A stretch of DNA of 64,000 nt from Aromatoleum tolulyticum (GTDB lineage: Bacteria; Pseudomonadota; Gammaproteobacteria; Burkholderiales; Rhodocyclaceae), in the NCBI RefSeq assembly GCF_900156155.1, contig NZ_FTMD01000007.1:1-64000 (forward strand), written 5' to 3'. Below, piece after piece: positions 44,879-54,845 of this stretch. Each line of letters opens with the position of its first letter. Within the stretch, counting starts at the first letter, position 1. The position numbers were made by a program, and so were the translations under genes. Below the pieces are notes generated by a model, which saw nothing but the letters and a program-made list of their open reading frames with translations, was not told where the DNA came from and searched no databases.

Positions 44879-44903
44879 AAAAACCGGCACGAGGCCGGTT
44901 TTT
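44879..44903. terminator. Bidirectional intrinsic terminator near the right end of the island
   Basis: AAAAACCGGC (44879-44888) pairs with GCCGGTTTTT (44894-44903) over a five-base loop, with seven T in the minus direction. For tRNA-Arg, which is read leftward, it replaces the terminator displaced to 29540-29577. Confidence 0.8.
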
Positions 44904-44992
44904 CTGCAGGGTTGTAGGGGTCAAATCTGGAAGCGGGTTTCCGTATGGATTCCGTACAGCCTCTAGGCCTAAGCCCTAACTCCTTGATTGTA

Positions 44993-45040
44993 TGGCGCGC
45001 CCGAGACGATTCGAACGTCCGACCCCTGCCTTCGGAGGGC
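44993..45040. repeat. attR: 48-bp direct repeat inside tRNA-Arg
   Basis: Identical to 29586-29633. It covers the CCA end, T arm and anticodon region of the intact tRNA gene, so the gene remains functional after integration. Confidence 0.93.
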
Positions 45041-45069
45041 AGTACTCTATCCAGCTGAGCTACGGGCGC
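44993..45069 (-). tRNA. tRNA-Arg(CCG)
   Basis: A 77-base cloverleaf including encoded CCA. The acceptor GCGCCCG pairs with CGGGCGC. The D arm is GCTC..GAGT; the anticodon stem CTGCC/GGCAG encloses loop CTCCGAA (anticodon CCG). The T loop is TTCGAAT. A promoter lies just upstream. Its 3' part is the integration target of the adjacent island. Confidence 0.97.
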
Positions 45070-45101
45070 CTTGTGCCACTGGCGTGGCAACGGAACGCGG
45101 C

Positions 45102-45129
45102 ATTATACCTGATCTGCGGCGCATGACGA
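45102..45129 (-). promoter_or_regulatory. Sigma-70-type promoter of tRNA-Arg
   Basis: On the minus strand TCGTCA (45124-45129) and a perfect TATAAT (45102-45107) are separated by 16 bases, about 33 bases upstream of the mature tRNA 5' end at 45069. Confidence 0.7.
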
Positions 45130-45182
45130 ATCCGGCCTTCGGAGGGCGGTAGGCGCGGCGGCAGTCGCCTCCGGGAGCCCTC

Positions 45183-48100
45183 TCACTCCGCCCTCGCACT
45201 CAGGCCGGCGAGGCCCTCCAGCGCCTTGTCGAAGTCGTAGGCGGCGACGCTGGCGGCGACGTGTTTCAGGGCGGGCGCGAGCGCGGTGCCGGCGGCGCGT
45301 TCGGTGAGGGCGTCGGCGGCCTCGGCGGCGGCGGGGTCGCTGTCTTCCAGCAGGGCCTTGAGATGCTCCAGATCCTGTTGCAGGCTCGCGGCGTCGATGG
45401 TCGCGACGATTGCCTGCGCCGGCGGTTGCGTGGCTTCCGCCGAACCGAGCTGTTGCAGGCCTTCGATGACGGGGGCGAGTTCGGCGAGCGTCCAATCGAG
45501 CAGCGGGGTGAGCTGAGCCATCGGCAGCTTGTCGCGGCAGGCGTGCTCGAGGGCTTCGGCGGCGACCTGGACGCCGCGGGCGCCAATGTTGCCGGCGTTG
45601 CCCTTGAGGGTGTGGGCGGCGCGCAGGGGGGCATCCGGGTCGGGGTCGGACTGGGCGGCGGTGAACTGTTCGGCGAAGCGGCTCTGGGTGTCGCGGAAGC
45701 GCGTGAGCATGCGCCGGTAGAGCTTGTAGTTGTCCATCGTCGTGGCGAGGCCGGCGGCGACGTCGATGCCGGGCAGTGGGGGCAGGGCGGCTGCGCTTTG
45801 TTCCGTCGCGGCCGGCACTGCCGGTGCGGCCGTGGCGGTTGCGGTGGCGCCGCCGGCGGCCGCTGGGTGGATCCATTTGGCGAGGGTGACGAACATGCCG
45901 GCGACGTCGAGCGGCTTGGCGATGTGGTCGTCCATGCCCGCGGCGATGGCCTTGTCGCGGTCGCCGGCCATGGTGTTGGCGGTCATCGCGAGCACGGGGA
46001 GCCCCGCCCACGCGGGGTTGCGGCGGATTTCGCGCGTGGCGGTGTAGCCGTCCATGACGGGCATCTGGCAGTCCATGAGGATGCCGTCGAAGCGCGCGTC
46101 GCGGGCGAGGATGTCGAGCGCTTCCTGGCCGTTGCCGGCGACGACGACCTCCATGCCGGCTTGGCGCAGCAGGTCGGTGGCGAGTTCCTGGTTCATTTCG
46201 TTGTCTTCGACGAGCAGCACGCGGGCACCGGCGAGGGCCGCCATCGCGGCGCTGGAGCCGTCGATGCTCTCATGCGCGCGGGTATCGACCAGGCCGCGCT
46301 TGTCGAGGGCCTCGCCGATGGCTTCGAGCAGGCGGGATGCGGTGACCGGCTTGGTGAGGGCGGACTTGACGGCGACGCCGCGCAGTTCGGCCGAGCCGAG
46401 CGCCTCTTCGCGGCCGTAGGCGGTGACCATGATGACGGCCGGCAGCCGCGCCGGGTGGCTGGCCTGCAGGCGGCGCACGGCTTCGACGCCGTCGATGACG
46501 GGCATCTTCCAGTCCATCAGCACGAGGTCGTAGGGGGTGCGGCGGCCGTCGGCGGCGGCGATCATGTCGAGCGCCTGGCTGCCGTCCCATGCGACATCGA
46601 CCGTGAGGCCGAAGTGCCGCACGATCGCGGAGAGGATTTCGCGCGCGGAGGCGTTGTCGTCGACGACGAGGACGCGCACGCCCTGCAGTTCGTCGGCGCG
46701 GAACATGCGCCGGCTCATGGGTTCGGCCTGCAGGCCGAAGCGGGCGGTGAAGTGGAAGGTGGAGCCGTGGCCGACGGCGCTTTCGACCCAGATGCGACCC
46801 TTCATCATTTCGACGAGGTTTTTCGAGATCGCGAGACCGAGGCCGGTGCCGCCGTACTTGCGCGTAGTCGAGGCGTCGGCCTGGCTGAAGCTGCGGAACA
46901 GCGATTCGCACTGTTCGGGGCTCATGCCGATGCCGGTGTCGCGCACCCAGAAGTGCAGTTCGACCTCGTCGGCGGTCTGCGCGACGGTGTCGATGCCGAC
47001 GACGATCTCGCCCGATTCGGTGAACTTGACCGCATTGTTGCCGAGGTTGACCAGGACCTGGCCGAGGCGCAGCGGATCGCCGATGAGGGCGGTGGGGACG
47101 TCGGGGGCGGCGTTGAACAGCAGCTCCAGCCCCTTGTCCTCGGTCTTGAGGCCGACGAGGTTGGCGAGGTGGTCCATGACGTCTTCGAGTCGGAATTCGA
47201 CCGTTTCCATCGACATCTTGCCGGCTTCGATCTTCGAGAAGTCGAGGATGTCGTTGATGATGCCGAGGAGGTTCTCGCCGGCGCGGTGCACTTTCTCGAT
47301 GTAGTTGCGCTGCTTGCGGTCGAGCGGCCCCTGCAGGGCAAGATGCGACATGCCGATGATGGCGTTCATCGGCGTGCGGATTTCGTGGCTCATGTTGGCG
47401 AGGAAGTCGCTCTTGGCGCGCGTGGCCTCTTCGGCGAGTTCCTTGGCGCGCAGGATTTCGGCCTCGGCGCGCTTGCGGTCGGTGATGTCGAGCAGCCAGC
47501 CCATGACGCCTTTCTCGCCCTCGTGGGCGAAGGGCATGAAGGTGACGAAGAAGTCGCGCAGCTCGCCGCCGGCAGCCACCAGGCGCATTTCGCGGTCGCG
47601 GATGTAGCCGTCGCGGCGCAGGTCCTCGATCATGCGCAGGCGGTCTTCGGGCGATGCGTAGATGTGCAGCGCGGGATCGCCCGGGCGGCTGTCGAACATG
47701 CGCGTGAATTCGGGGTTGGTGTAGCGGAACACGCCGTCGGTGGTGAAGGCGGTGCCGACCGGGCTGTGGTCGAGGATGTACTGCAGCGAGGCGCGCTGGT
47801 CGGCGAGGGCCTTTTCGGCCGCCCTGCGTTCGGTGATGTCGCGGTACACGACGACGGTGCCGACGAGCGCGCCGTCCTTGTGGATGGGGGTGGTGGAGTA
47901 TTCGACCGGCAGCGGGGTGCCGTCCTTGCGCCACAGGACTTCGCTGTCGACGGTGCGCGCCTGGCCGTCCTGGCCGGTGAGGTACATCGAGCATTCGTCG
48001 CGCGGGAAAAGGTGGCCATCCGGGTAGCTGTGGTGGATGAGGGCATGCACGGGCTGGCCGACGAATTCCTCCTCGGTGTATCCGAGCATCGCGGACGCGG

Positions 48101-49625
48101 CGGGATTGGCGAAGGTCATCACGCCGTCCTGATCGAGGCCGATGATGCCGTCCTTGACCGAGCCGAGGATCAGCCGGCTGCGCTCTTCGAGGATCGCGAG
48201 GTTGGCGGAGGTTTCGCGCAGCGAGGCCTGCTGGGCTTCGAGTTCGACGGTCTGCTCCTCGAGCTGGCGCGCCTGTTGTTCCATGTTCTCGGCCTGGCGC
48301 TGCGTCTCCTCGAGCAACGTCTGCGTGCGCGCGTTGCGCTCGAGGATCTCGAGGCTCATCGCGAGGATGGGCATCACGCCGTCGAGCAGGGCCAGCTGGG
48401 GGGCGTCGAACCCGTCGAAAGTGGCGAGCTCCACCACCGCCAGCAGGCGCTCGGTGCGCTGCACGGGGAAGACGGCGATCGCGCGCGGGGCGGCTTCGCC
48501 CAGCCCGGAGCCGATGTGGATGTAGTCGGTGGGGGGGTTGGTGAAGATGATCGGCGCGCGCTCGAGCGCACATTGCCCGACCAGGCCTTCGCCGGGGGCG
48601 AACTGCGGGACGGGTTGCGCCGGCCCGCGCAGGGCGTAGCCCGCCAGCAGGACGAGCCGGGATGCGGCTTCGTCGTGGTAGTAGAACGCTGCATGGCCGA
48701 GCTTGAGGACCGGCGCGAGGTTGGAGAGGAATTTTTGCGCGAGTTCGGCAAGGTCGGCGGATGTCTGCAGGTCGCCCGAGATCGCCGCGAGGTGGGTCTT
48801 GAGCCAGCGCTGCGTCTCGACCTTGCGCGCTTCGACGCGCAGCACTTCGATCGCGCGCGCGAGATCGCCGATCTCGTTGGGGAATTCGGTGTGCGGGACG
48901 GGCTGGTCGAAGCGGCCGGCAGCGATCTGCTCGACGACGGAGCGCAGGCGTTCGGTCGGCCGGCGGATGGACAGCGCGACGAGCGCACCCAGCAGCAGCG
49001 CGAGGACGCCGCCGCCGCCGATCAGGGCGTAGGTGGTGCGTTTGATCTCTACCATGCGCCCATCGGCCCGCCGCGCGGCGTCGTAGGCCTCCTCCTCCAT
49101 GGCCCGCGCGATGTCGACCAGCGTGTCGCCGGCGGCCTGGCCGGAGAGCTGGAATTCGGGCGAGGCGACCGCGCCCAGCGCATCCATGAGATCGCCTCTT
49201 TTCTGCTGATCGACGATCCGCGCGATGCTGGCCTTGTACTGTGCGAAGCGCTCTTCGAAGCGCGCCAGCCGTTCACGGTTGTCCTGGCGGTGGAACAGCT
49301 TCGCGGCGGCTTCCAGTTCGCGGAGCAGGCGGCTCTCCGATTCGGCGAGCTGGCGGAAGGCCTGGTCGCGTTCGCCGGGCGTCTGCGGCAGGATGGCCTG
49401 ACGCAGGGCATGGCCCATCTGCGCGAACTGGATGCGCGCCTCCTTGACGTGCGAGACGCCCATCAGCTCCTTTTCGTACAGCGCCTGCAGTTCGTCGTTC
49501 AGCCGCTGCTGGCTGTACAGCGAATTCAGGCTGATGCCGCCGACGACCAGCAGCAGGCCGGCGAAGCCCAGCATCAGTTTGGCCGCGAGCGAGCGGCGCT
49601 CCAGCGCGGTCATCGAGAGGTTCAT
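45183..49625 (-). CDS. Multi-domain hybrid sensor histidine kinase
   Basis: The 1480-residue protein has two membrane helices (~15-35 and ~195-215) around a helical periplasmic sensor. Then come HAMP (~217), GAF (~295-430), a coiled coil ([20 protein letters not shown]), PAS (~490) and a second PAS (~620). HisKA follows with [14 protein letters not shown] near 745, then an ATPase with [10 protein letters not shown] and [18 protein letters not shown]. Two receiver domains start at [15 protein letters not shown] (~985) and [15 protein letters not shown] (~1137). The end is an Hpt domain ([14 protein letters not shown], ~1340). It is the second gene of an operon; the HD-GYP regulator starts upstream, with 34 bases between. 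The phosphorelay output is probably that regulator. AGGAG precedes the ATG at 49625. Confidence 0.95.
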   Translation of the reverse strand: MNLSMTALERRSLAAKLMLGFAGLLLVVGGISLNSLYSQQRLNDELQALYEKELMGVSHVKEARIQFAQMGHALRQAILPQTPGERDQAFRQLAESESRLLRELEAAAKLFHRQDNRERLARFEERFAQYKASIARIVDQQKRGDLMDALGAVASPEFQLSGQAAGDTLVDIARAMEEEAYDAARRADGRMVEIKRTTYALIGGGGVLALLLGALVALSIRRPTERLRSVVEQIAAGRFDQPVPHTEFPNEIGDLARAIEVLRVEARKVETQRWLKTHLAAISGDLQTSADLAELAQKFLSNLAPVLKLGHAAFYYHDEAASRLVLLAGYALRGPAQPVPQFAPGEGLVGQCALERAPIIFTNPPTDYIHIGSGLGEAAPRAIAVFPVQRTERLLAVVELATFDGFDAPQLALLDGVMPILAMSLEILERNARTQTLLEETQRQAENMEQQARQLEEQTVELEAQQASLRETSANLAILEERSRLILGSVKDGIIGLDQDGVMTFANPAASAMLGYTEEEFVGQPVHALIHHSYPDGHLFPRDECSMYLTGQDGQARTVDSEVLWRKDGTPLPVEYSTTPIHKDGALVGTVVVYRDITERRAAEKALADQRASLQYILDHSPVGTAFTTDGVFRYTNPEFTRMFDSRPGDPALHIYASPEDRLRMIEDLRRDGYIRDREMRLVAAGGELRDFFVTFMPFAHEGEKGVMGWLLDITDRKRAEAEILRAKELAEEATRAKSDFLANMSHEIRTPMNAIIGMSHLALQGPLDRKQRNYIEKVHRAGENLLGIINDILDFSKIEAGKMSMETVEFRLEDVMDHLANLVGLKTEDKGLELLFNAAPDVPTALIGDPLRLGQVLVNLGNNAVKFTESGEIVVGIDTVAQTADEVELHFWVRDTGIGMSPEQCESLFRSFSQADASTTRKYGGTGLGLAISKNLVEMMKGRIWVESAVGHGSTFHFTARFGLQAEPMSRRMFRADELQGVRVLVVDDNASAREILSAIVRHFGLTVDVAWDGSQALDMIAAADGRRTPYDLVLMDWKMPVIDGVEAVRRLQASHPARLPAVIMVTAYGREEALGSAELRGVAVKSALTKPVTASRLLEAIGEALDKRGLVDTRAHESIDGSSAAMAALAGARVLLVEDNEMNQELATDLLRQAGMEVVVAGNGQEALDILARDARFDGILMDCQMPVMDGYTATREIRRNPAWAGLPVLAMTANTMAGDRDKAIAAGMDDHIAKPLDVAGMFVTLAKWIHPAAAGGATATATAAPAVPAATEQSAAALPPLPGIDVAAGLATTMDNYKLYRRMLTRFRDTQSRFAEQFTAAQSDPDPDAPLRAAHTLKGNAGNIGARGVQVAAEALEHACRDKLPMAQLTPLLDWTLAELAPVIEGLQQLGSAEATQPPAQAIVATIDAASLQQDLEHLKALLEDSDPAAAEAADALTERAAGTALAPALKHVAASVAAYDFDKALEGLAGLSARAE

Positions 49626-49659
49626 CCTAGCGGCTCCTGTGGGGCGCGGCGGTGTCGAT

Positions 49660-50757
49660 CTAATCGGCAAAGCGCGCGGCGATGACGCGGAATTCGTCCT
49701 GCAGTTCGATGAAGGCATCGACAATGTCGGGGTCGAAGTGCGAGCCGCGGCCGGCGCGGATGATCGCGGCCGCCTCCTCGTGCGACATGCCGTCCTTGTA
49801 CACGCGCCGGCTGATCAGCGCGTCATACACGTCGGCCAGCGCCATCAGGCGCGCCGAAATCGGGATCGCGTCGCCGGCGATGCCTTCCGGGTAGCCCGAG
49901 CCGTCCCACTTTTCCTGATGGTAATAGGCGATCTCCTTGGCGAGGCGGAGGAAGTCGACGTCCATGCCGAGTTTGCGCTCGGCGTGGATGATCGCGTCGC
50001 GGCCGAGCGTGGTGTGGGCCTTCATCGTCTCGAATTCGGCGGCGTCGAAGCGCCCGGGCTTGAGCAGGATGCGGTCGGGGATGCCCACCTTGCCGATGTC
50101 GTGCAGCGGGGCCGACTTGAACAGCATGTCGATCGTGCCGTCGCTGAGAAAATCGCGGAACCGCGGGTGGGGCTGCAGGTGCTCGGCCAGCACCCTGACG
50201 TAGAACTGGGTGCGGCGGATGTGGTTGCCGGTGTCGTTGTCGCGCGTCTCCGCGAGCGAGGCCATCGCGAGGATCGCGACGTCCTGGATCGCGGCGAGCT
50301 CGCGCGTACGCCGCGCGACCTCGGCTTCGAGGTAGGCGTTCTTGTCGCGCAGGAAGTCGGCGGCGGCCTTGATGTGCAGGTGGGTCGCGACGCGCGCCAG
50401 CACCACCGGCGGATTGACCGGCTTGGTGATGAAGTCGGCCGCGCCCATCGCGAGGCCTTTCGTCTCGTCCTCGGTCGCGGTCATCGCGGTGAGGAAGATG
50501 ATGGGAATGTCGCGCGTGACCGCATCGGCCTTGAGCGCCTCGCACACGTCGTAGCCGGAGAGACCGGGCATCATGATGTCGAGCAGGATCAGGTCGGGCG
50601 ACGGTTCGCCGCGGGCGACGCGCAGGGCCTTGTCGCCATTGTTGGCGACCTTGACCTTGTAGCGGTCCTTGAGCAGGCCGGACATCAGCGACAGGTTGTC
50701 CGGGGTGTCGTCGACCACCAGGACCGTGGGCTTCTCGATGATCGTCGGTATGTCCAT
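49660..50757 (-). CDS. Response regulator with HD-GYP domain (c-di-GMP phosphodiesterase)
   Basis: The 365-residue protein has an N-terminal receiver ([15 protein letters not shown]; phospho-acceptor in [10 protein letters not shown]) followed by a complete HD-GYP domain. That domain shows [38 protein letters not shown], and [37 protein letters not shown] and [12 protein letters not shown] follow. It would hydrolyse cyclic di-GMP in response to phosphorylation, presumably by the hybrid kinase encoded next. GAGGAGA lies upstream of the ATG. Confidence 0.96.
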   Translation of the reverse strand: MDIPTIIEKPTVLVVDDTPDNLSLMSGLLKDRYKVKVANNGDKALRVARGEPSPDLILLDIMMPGLSGYDVCEALKADAVTRDIPIIFLTAMTATEDETKGLAMGAADFITKPVNPPVVLARVATHLHIKAAADFLRDKNAYLEAEVARRTRELAAIQDVAILAMASLAETRDNDTGNHIRRTQFYVRVLAEHLQPHPRFRDFLSDGTIDMLFKSAPLHDIGKVGIPDRILLKPGRFDAAEFETMKAHTTLGRDAIIHAERKLGMDVDFLRLAKEIAYYHQEKWDGSGYPEGIAGDAIPISARLMALADVYDALISRRVYKDGMSHEEAAAIIRAGRGSHFDPDIVDAFIELQDEFRVIAARFAD

Positions 50758-51016
50758 TTCTCTCCTCGCTGCTGCACCCGTTCACGGGCACCGATACCGC
50801 TGCGGTCGGTGCGTACCCACTTGAACTTTGCATATTCAAACGCCACGGCGCGCCCGAGGCAACAGGCTTGCCGCCTGGTCGGCCGTCCGATGCGGCGAAT
50901 TCCGCGCCGTGGCAGCGATCGTCCGTGAAATGATTGGATACGAGTCGCCGACGTTTCGGCTAAACTGCCCGCCGACCCTGCATACGCGGGATAACCCTGT
51001 GATTGGAGCGTAGAAC

Positions 51017-51502
51017 ATGTTCGATCAGGAAGACGGCGAACTCAACGTTGTCATCGGTGTGCTCTTCGGCGTCATCGCGCTGGTGATCGCGCTGGTGATC
51101 GGCCTCGGGACCTGGAAACTGCGTGCGGCCGACGTGCCGGCGCCGGTTGCGGCGGCGGCGGGCGAGTTCGCCGACGTCACGGAGGTGGGCGAGGCGCTGG
51201 TGAAATTCTATTTCGCGGTCGGCGAAGCAACGCTGCCGGCCGATGCGTCGCCGGACATCGCGACGATCGTCGTCGCGTTGGATGCGGCGCCCGGGAAGAA
51301 GGTGCTGCTGTCGGGTTTCCATGACGAGACCGGCGGCGCCGCGGTGAATGCCGAGGTGTCGAAGAACCGCGCGCTGGCCGTGCGCGACGCATTGCTCGAG
51401 GCGGGCGTGCCGGCCGAGCGCGTGCTGCTGCGCCGTCCGGCGGTGACGCTGGGGGGCGGCGACGCCGCCGAGGCGCGTCGCGTCGAGGCGCGCGTGCAGT
51501 AA
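51017..51502 (+). CDS. OmpA-like domain protein with N-terminal membrane anchor
   Basis: The 161-residue protein has one N-terminal membrane helix (VVIGVLFGVIALVIALVIGL) and a C-terminal OmpA-type peptidoglycan-binding domain. That domain shows VLLSGFHDETGGAAVNAEVSKNRALAVRD in shortened form: HDETGGAAVNAEVSKNRALA. It would sit in the inner membrane and reach the cell wall. GGAG is nine bases before the ATG. A strong terminator follows at 51531-51554. Confidence 0.88.
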   Translation: MFDQEDGELNVVIGVLFGVIALVIALVIGLGTWKLRAADVPAPVAAAAGEFADVTEVGEALVKFYFAVGEATLPADASPDIATIVVALDAAPGKKVLLSGFHDETGGAAVNAEVSKNRALAVRDALLEAGVPAERVLLRRPAVTLGGGDAAEARRVEARVQ

Positions 51503-51530
51503 GCGGGCACTGTTCCGCAGCACACGAATC

Positions 51531-51554
51531 AGCCGGCGACGTCCCGGCTTTTTT
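51531..51554 (+). terminator. Intrinsic terminator after the OmpA-like gene
   Basis: AGCCGG (51531-51536) and CCGGCT (51544-51549) form a stem with a seven-base loop followed by TTTTTT. Confidence 0.8.
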
Positions 51555-51700
51555 GTTTGCGCGGCGCCGCGTGCGAGCCTGCGGGCAGGACTGCCCGCCG
51601 CGGGTAGGCCGGGCCGCCGGCTCGCATCCGCCACCCGGCCCGCGGCCGGCGTGGCGGCTATACTTCCGGCTTCCTCGAACAACATCAGCAAGGAGCCCGC

Positions 51701-52168
51701 ATGTCCGCCCTGCGCCACCGGCCCACCCGGTCCCCCGACAGTCTCCCGCGCCGCGCCGCACTGCCCGCCCTCGCGCTGATCGCCGCGCTGCTGGGTGCCT
51801 GCAGCCAGCCGCAGCAGGGCGACCCGGAAGCCCGCGCCAGCCGCATCGAACCGGTCGCAAAGATCTCGCTGAAAGTGCAGAAGGTCGCGCCGGGCAGCCG
51901 CACCGGCGAACAGATCTACCAAGGCACCTGCGCCGGCTGCCACGCCGCGGGCGCACTCGGCGCACCGAAGACGGGCGATGCCGCCGCGTGGGCGCCGCGC
52001 ATCGCACAGGGCTTCGATACGCTGACGAAAAACGCGATCGGCGGCATCCGCCAGATGCCGCCGCGCGGCGGCGGCGCCGATCTCACCGATACCGAGGTGC
52101 AGCGTGCGGTGGCCTACCTGGCGAACAGCGGCGGCGCGAAATTCGCGGAGCCGCCGGTCGCGAAATAA
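51701..52168 (+). CDS. Lipoprotein cytochrome c (c5-like)
   Basis: The 155-residue protein has a signal peptide ending in LLGAC (lipobox), preceded by an unusually long basic stretch. Its mature part holds one haem-binding motif CAGCH (TYQGTCAGCHAAGALGAPKT-like region) and the distal methionine in IRQMPPRGGGADLTD. The fold is that of small c5/c-type cytochromes in periplasmic electron transfer. AAGGAG lies six bases before the ATG. It is convergent with the next gene. A partner oxidase or reductase is not adjacent; the tetrathionate reductase lies 7 kb away. Confidence 0.9.
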   Translation: MSALRHRPTRSPDSLPRRAALPALALIAALLGACSQPQQGDPEARASRIEPVAKISLKVQKVAPGSRTGEQIYQGTCAGCHAAGALGAPKTGDAAAWAPRIAQGFDTLTKNAIGGIRQMPPRGGGADLTDTEVQRAVAYLANSGGAKFAEPPVAK

Positions 52169-52187
52169 GACGGCGAGCGCCGGCTCC

Positions 52188-52745
52188 TCAGTAGACGACG
52201 CAGACCTCGCCCGAGATCTTCATGTCGACGGCGCCGGCGCAATTGACCGTGCCCTCGACTTCGAGGCGGCCCCCGCCGGTCGGCGAGAAGATGCCGCGTC
52301 CGCTCTGCGGCTCGGTGATCTCGCGGAAGCTGCCGTACTGCAGGTCCATGCCCGGAATGCCGCAGCTCGTGAATTGCGGCATGCCGTCGTAGCGGCTGAG
52401 CGCGACGACCTGCGAGTGCACGGCCTGCCCGAACTCCGACATCGTGTCTCCGCACACCAGCGTGTGCGTGAAGCCCCCGAAAGTGCCGTCCGGGTTGAAG
52501 AAGGCCTTGCCCTGGATGCCGCAGTTGAGCTTGAGCTGACCATCGATCTTGCCGGCGAGGACGCCCAGCGTGTCCCCCGGCCCGATGGCATTCGTCGTGA
52601 TCTTCGCGCTGATGGGCGCGAGCCGCCCCTGGCAGGCACGTTCTTCGGCGCTCGCGGCACCGGACGTCAGGGCCAGTACCGCAACTGCGGCCGCCGCTGC
52701 GCCGCGGACCATGGAATTCACCAACACCGGATGCTTATTGTTCAT
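52188..52745 (-). CDS. Exported protein of unknown function
   Basis: The product is 185 residues (start 52745) with a signal peptide (VRGAAAAAVAVLALTSGAASA). The mature protein has several cysteines and a repetitive beta-like pattern (GKIDGQLKLNCGIQGKAFF, GGGRLEVEGTVNCAGAVDMK). The region resembles extracellular proteins with allene-oxide-cyclase-like barrels, but I do not name a family. The ribosome site is weak; a start at 52712 is also possible. Confidence 0.75.
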   Translation of the reverse strand: MNNKHPVLVNSMVRGAAAAAVAVLALTSGAASAEERACQGRLAPISAKITTNAIGPGDTLGVLAGKIDGQLKLNCGIQGKAFFNPDGTFGGFTHTLVCGDTMSEFGQAVHSQVVALSRYDGMPQFTSCGIPGMDLQYGSFREITEPQSGRGIFSPTGGGRLEVEGTVNCAGAVDMKISGEVCVVY

Positions 52746-52997
52746 CAGTTCAGTTCCACCGGAAATGTCGTTTCGAAGGCCCGCAGCTGCCATCCGGACG
52801 ATGGCGGTCGGACAGGGAAATCCCGCGGAGCATTCTACGGAGACGCGTTGCGGGTGGGTGAAATCGCGCAGGTTATGCACAGCCAGCTGTGAAAAGCGTC
52901 ACACCGCGCCCGTCGCGAGCCGTGCATCGCTACCCGCCGGCACCGGCCTCCATGACGGCCGCTTGACCGACCGCAGCGAACGCGGGATGCTTGCCCG

Positions 52998-54845
52998 ATG
53001 CCTGCATACCCCGGCGTACGGCGCCTGCTCGGCGCCGTGCTGTTCCTCCTCGCCGCCCTCGCGCCGGCCCGCGCGACCCCGGCCGACGACGCCGCGGCGG
53101 TGCGCATCGGCGTGCTCGCCTTCCTCGGCACGGAAGCCGCCATCGGGGAATGGTCGCCGGTGCTGCGCCGACTGCAGGCCGCGCTGCCCGGGCACACGGT
53201 CAGCCTCGTGCAGCTCGACCACCGCGGCCTGCGCGACGCCGCCGCCGCGGGCGAGATCGATTTCCTCATCACCAACCCCGGCCACTACGTCGAACTCGAA
53301 GCCGAACTCGGCGCGAGCCGCATCCTGACGCTGGACCCCGGCCCGCCGCGCGCGCCCGAACGCTCGATCGGCTCCGCGGTGATCGTGAAGGCCGGCAACG
53401 GTGCCCTGCGCACGCTCGCGGACCTGCGCGGGCGGCGCGTCGCGGTCGTATCGACCGAGGGATTCGGCGGCTTCCAGACGATCTGGCGCGAACTCGCCGC
53501 ACAGGGCATCGACCCGCAGCGCGACTTCGCCGAACTGAAGGTCGTCGGCCTGCCGATGACGGGCGTGTTCGAGGCCGTCGCACGCGGCGAGGCGGATGCC
53601 GGCATCGTGCGCAGCTGCCTGCTCGAGAGCCGCGCCGAATGGCGCACCGCCTTCACGGTGCTGGGTGCGCGCAGCGAGCCGGATTTCCCCTGCGCGACCT
53701 CGACACGGCTCTATCCCGACTGGCCGCTCGCGACCCTGCGCCACACCCCGCCCGCACTCGCCAAGGAAGTCACGCTCGCGCTGCTGGCGATGTCCGCCGC
53801 GCGCGACGGCATGGAATGGGCCGTCCCCGCCGACTACCAGGCCGTGCACGAGATGTTCCGCGAGCTGCAGATCGGCCCCTACGCCTACCTGCGCGAACCG
53901 ACGCTGATGGTGCTGGCCGAGCGCTACTGGCGCTGGATCGCCGCGTTCGCGCTGCTGCTGGCCGCGTGGATCCTGTACACGGTGCGCGTCGAGCACCTCG
54001 TGCATGCGCGCACCGCCGAATTGCGCGCGGCGCTCGCGGCGCGCGAGGCCCTCGAGCTGCGCATCCGCGCCAACCAGGAACAGGCCGATCACCTCGCCCG
54101 CCTGTCGGTGCTGGGCGAGCTGTCCGGCACGCTCGCACACGAACTCAACCAGCCGCTCGCGACGATCGCCAATTACGCCCACAGCCTCATCCGCCGCAGC
54201 GACAACGGCCGCCTCACCGACGACGCCGTGCGCGAGGCCTCGGGCGAGATCGCCGGCCAGGCCGACCGCGCCGCCGGCATCCTCGGCCGCATCCGCGGCT
54301 TCGCCAAGAAACGCGCGGCGGTGCGCGAGCGCGTCGCCCCCGGAGCACTCGTCGTCGAAGCGGTCGCGCTGTTCCGCGGCATGCTCGCGAACGCGCCGGA
54401 AGTGTCCGTCGACGACACCTTGCCCGCCGACGCGATCGTCGAGGTCGATCCGCTGCAGATCCAGCAGGTGCTGCTGAACCTGCTCAAGAACGGGTACGAT
54501 GCGGCGCGCGGCCTGCCGCCCGAGCGCCAGCGCCTGACGGTGCGAATCGACGAGGGCAAGGGCGACAGCGCCGGCCACGCGCGCATCGCCGTGCGCGACC
54601 ACGGCAGCGGCCTCGACGCCACGGCGCGCGAGCGCCTGTTCGAGCCATTCTTCACGACCAAGGCGGACGGCCTCGGCCTCGGCCTGTCGATCTGCCGCAC
54701 GATCGCCGAGGCCCACCGCGGCCGCCTGACCGTCGACGAGGACGCCGGCGGCGAGCCGGGCTGCGAATTCATCCTGAGCCTGCCGCTGGCGCCGTCCGCC
54801 AGCGAACCACCGGAGTGCCGAAGCGACCATGCTGCCGACCGATGA
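52998..54845 (+). CDS. ttrS: TtrS-like sensor histidine kinase with periplasmic PhnD-type domain
   Basis: The 615-residue protein has a signal peptide (LLGAVLFLLAALAPARA) and a phosphonate-binding-like (PhnD) sensor domain (~35-300). The sensor shows FLITNPGHYVELEAELG and VVSTEGFGGFQTIW. A membrane helix follows (~315-335, WIAAFALLLAAWILYTV). The kinase has the phospho-acceptor histidine in LSGTLAHELNQPLATI (~380) and an ATPase domain (RDHGSGLDATARERLFEPFF, DGLGLGLSICRTIAEAH). This is the architecture of TtrS, which senses tetrathionate. It overlaps the response-regulator gene, and the reductase genes lie immediately beyond, which supports the name. Confidence 0.88.
   Translation: MPAYPGVRRLLGAVLFLLAALAPARATPADDAAAVRIGVLAFLGTEAAIGEWSPVLRRLQAALPGHTVSLVQLDHRGLRDAAAAGEIDFLITNPGHYVELEAELGASRILTLDPGPPRAPERSIGSAVIVKAGNGALRTLADLRGRRVAVVSTEGFGGFQTIWRELAAQGIDPQRDFAELKVVGLPMTGVFEAVARGEADAGIVRSCLLESRAEWRTAFTVLGARSEPDFPCATSTRLYPDWPLATLRHTPPALAKEVTLALLAMSAARDGMEWAVPADYQAVHEMFRELQIGPYAYLREPTLMVLAERYWRWIAAFALLLAAWILYTVRVEHLVHARTAELRAALAAREALELRIRANQEQADHLARLSVLGELSGTLAHELNQPLATIANYAHSLIRRSDNGRLTDDAVREASGEIAGQADRAAGILGRIRGFAKKRAAVRERVAPGALVVEAVALFRGMLANAPEVSVDDTLPADAIVEVDPLQIQQVLLNLLKNGYDAARGLPPERQRLTVRIDEGKGDSAGHARIAVRDHGSGLDATARERLFEPFFTTKADGLGLGLSICRTIAEAHRGRLTVDEDAGGEPGCEFILSLPLAPSASEPPECRSDHAADR

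Larger units (their letters stand above)
29634..45040. mobile_element. Integrated genomic island / phage-satellite-like element in tRNA-Arg(CCG)
   Basis: A 15.4-kb segment lies between 48-bp direct repeats. It encodes a tyrosine recombinase next to attL, an AlpA-like HTH protein, a P4-family primase-helicase, a type III restriction-modification pair, an XRE regulator, a small HTH protein and a GIY-YIG protein. No capsid, portal, tail, relaxase or transfer gene was seen. It thus resembles a satellite or defence-carrying island that depends on a helper or is only integrative. The replication protein suggests it could replicate after excision. All parts needed for excision (integrase, att sites, a possible excisionase) look intact. 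Confidence 0.88.

Noticed and set aside
45261-49685. A ~1470-codon open frame on the plus strand opposite the hybrid kinase
   Set aside because: The composition is dominated by G, A, V, R and H with no domains; it mirrors the codon structure of the real kinase gene. High GC leaves antisense frames open by chance.
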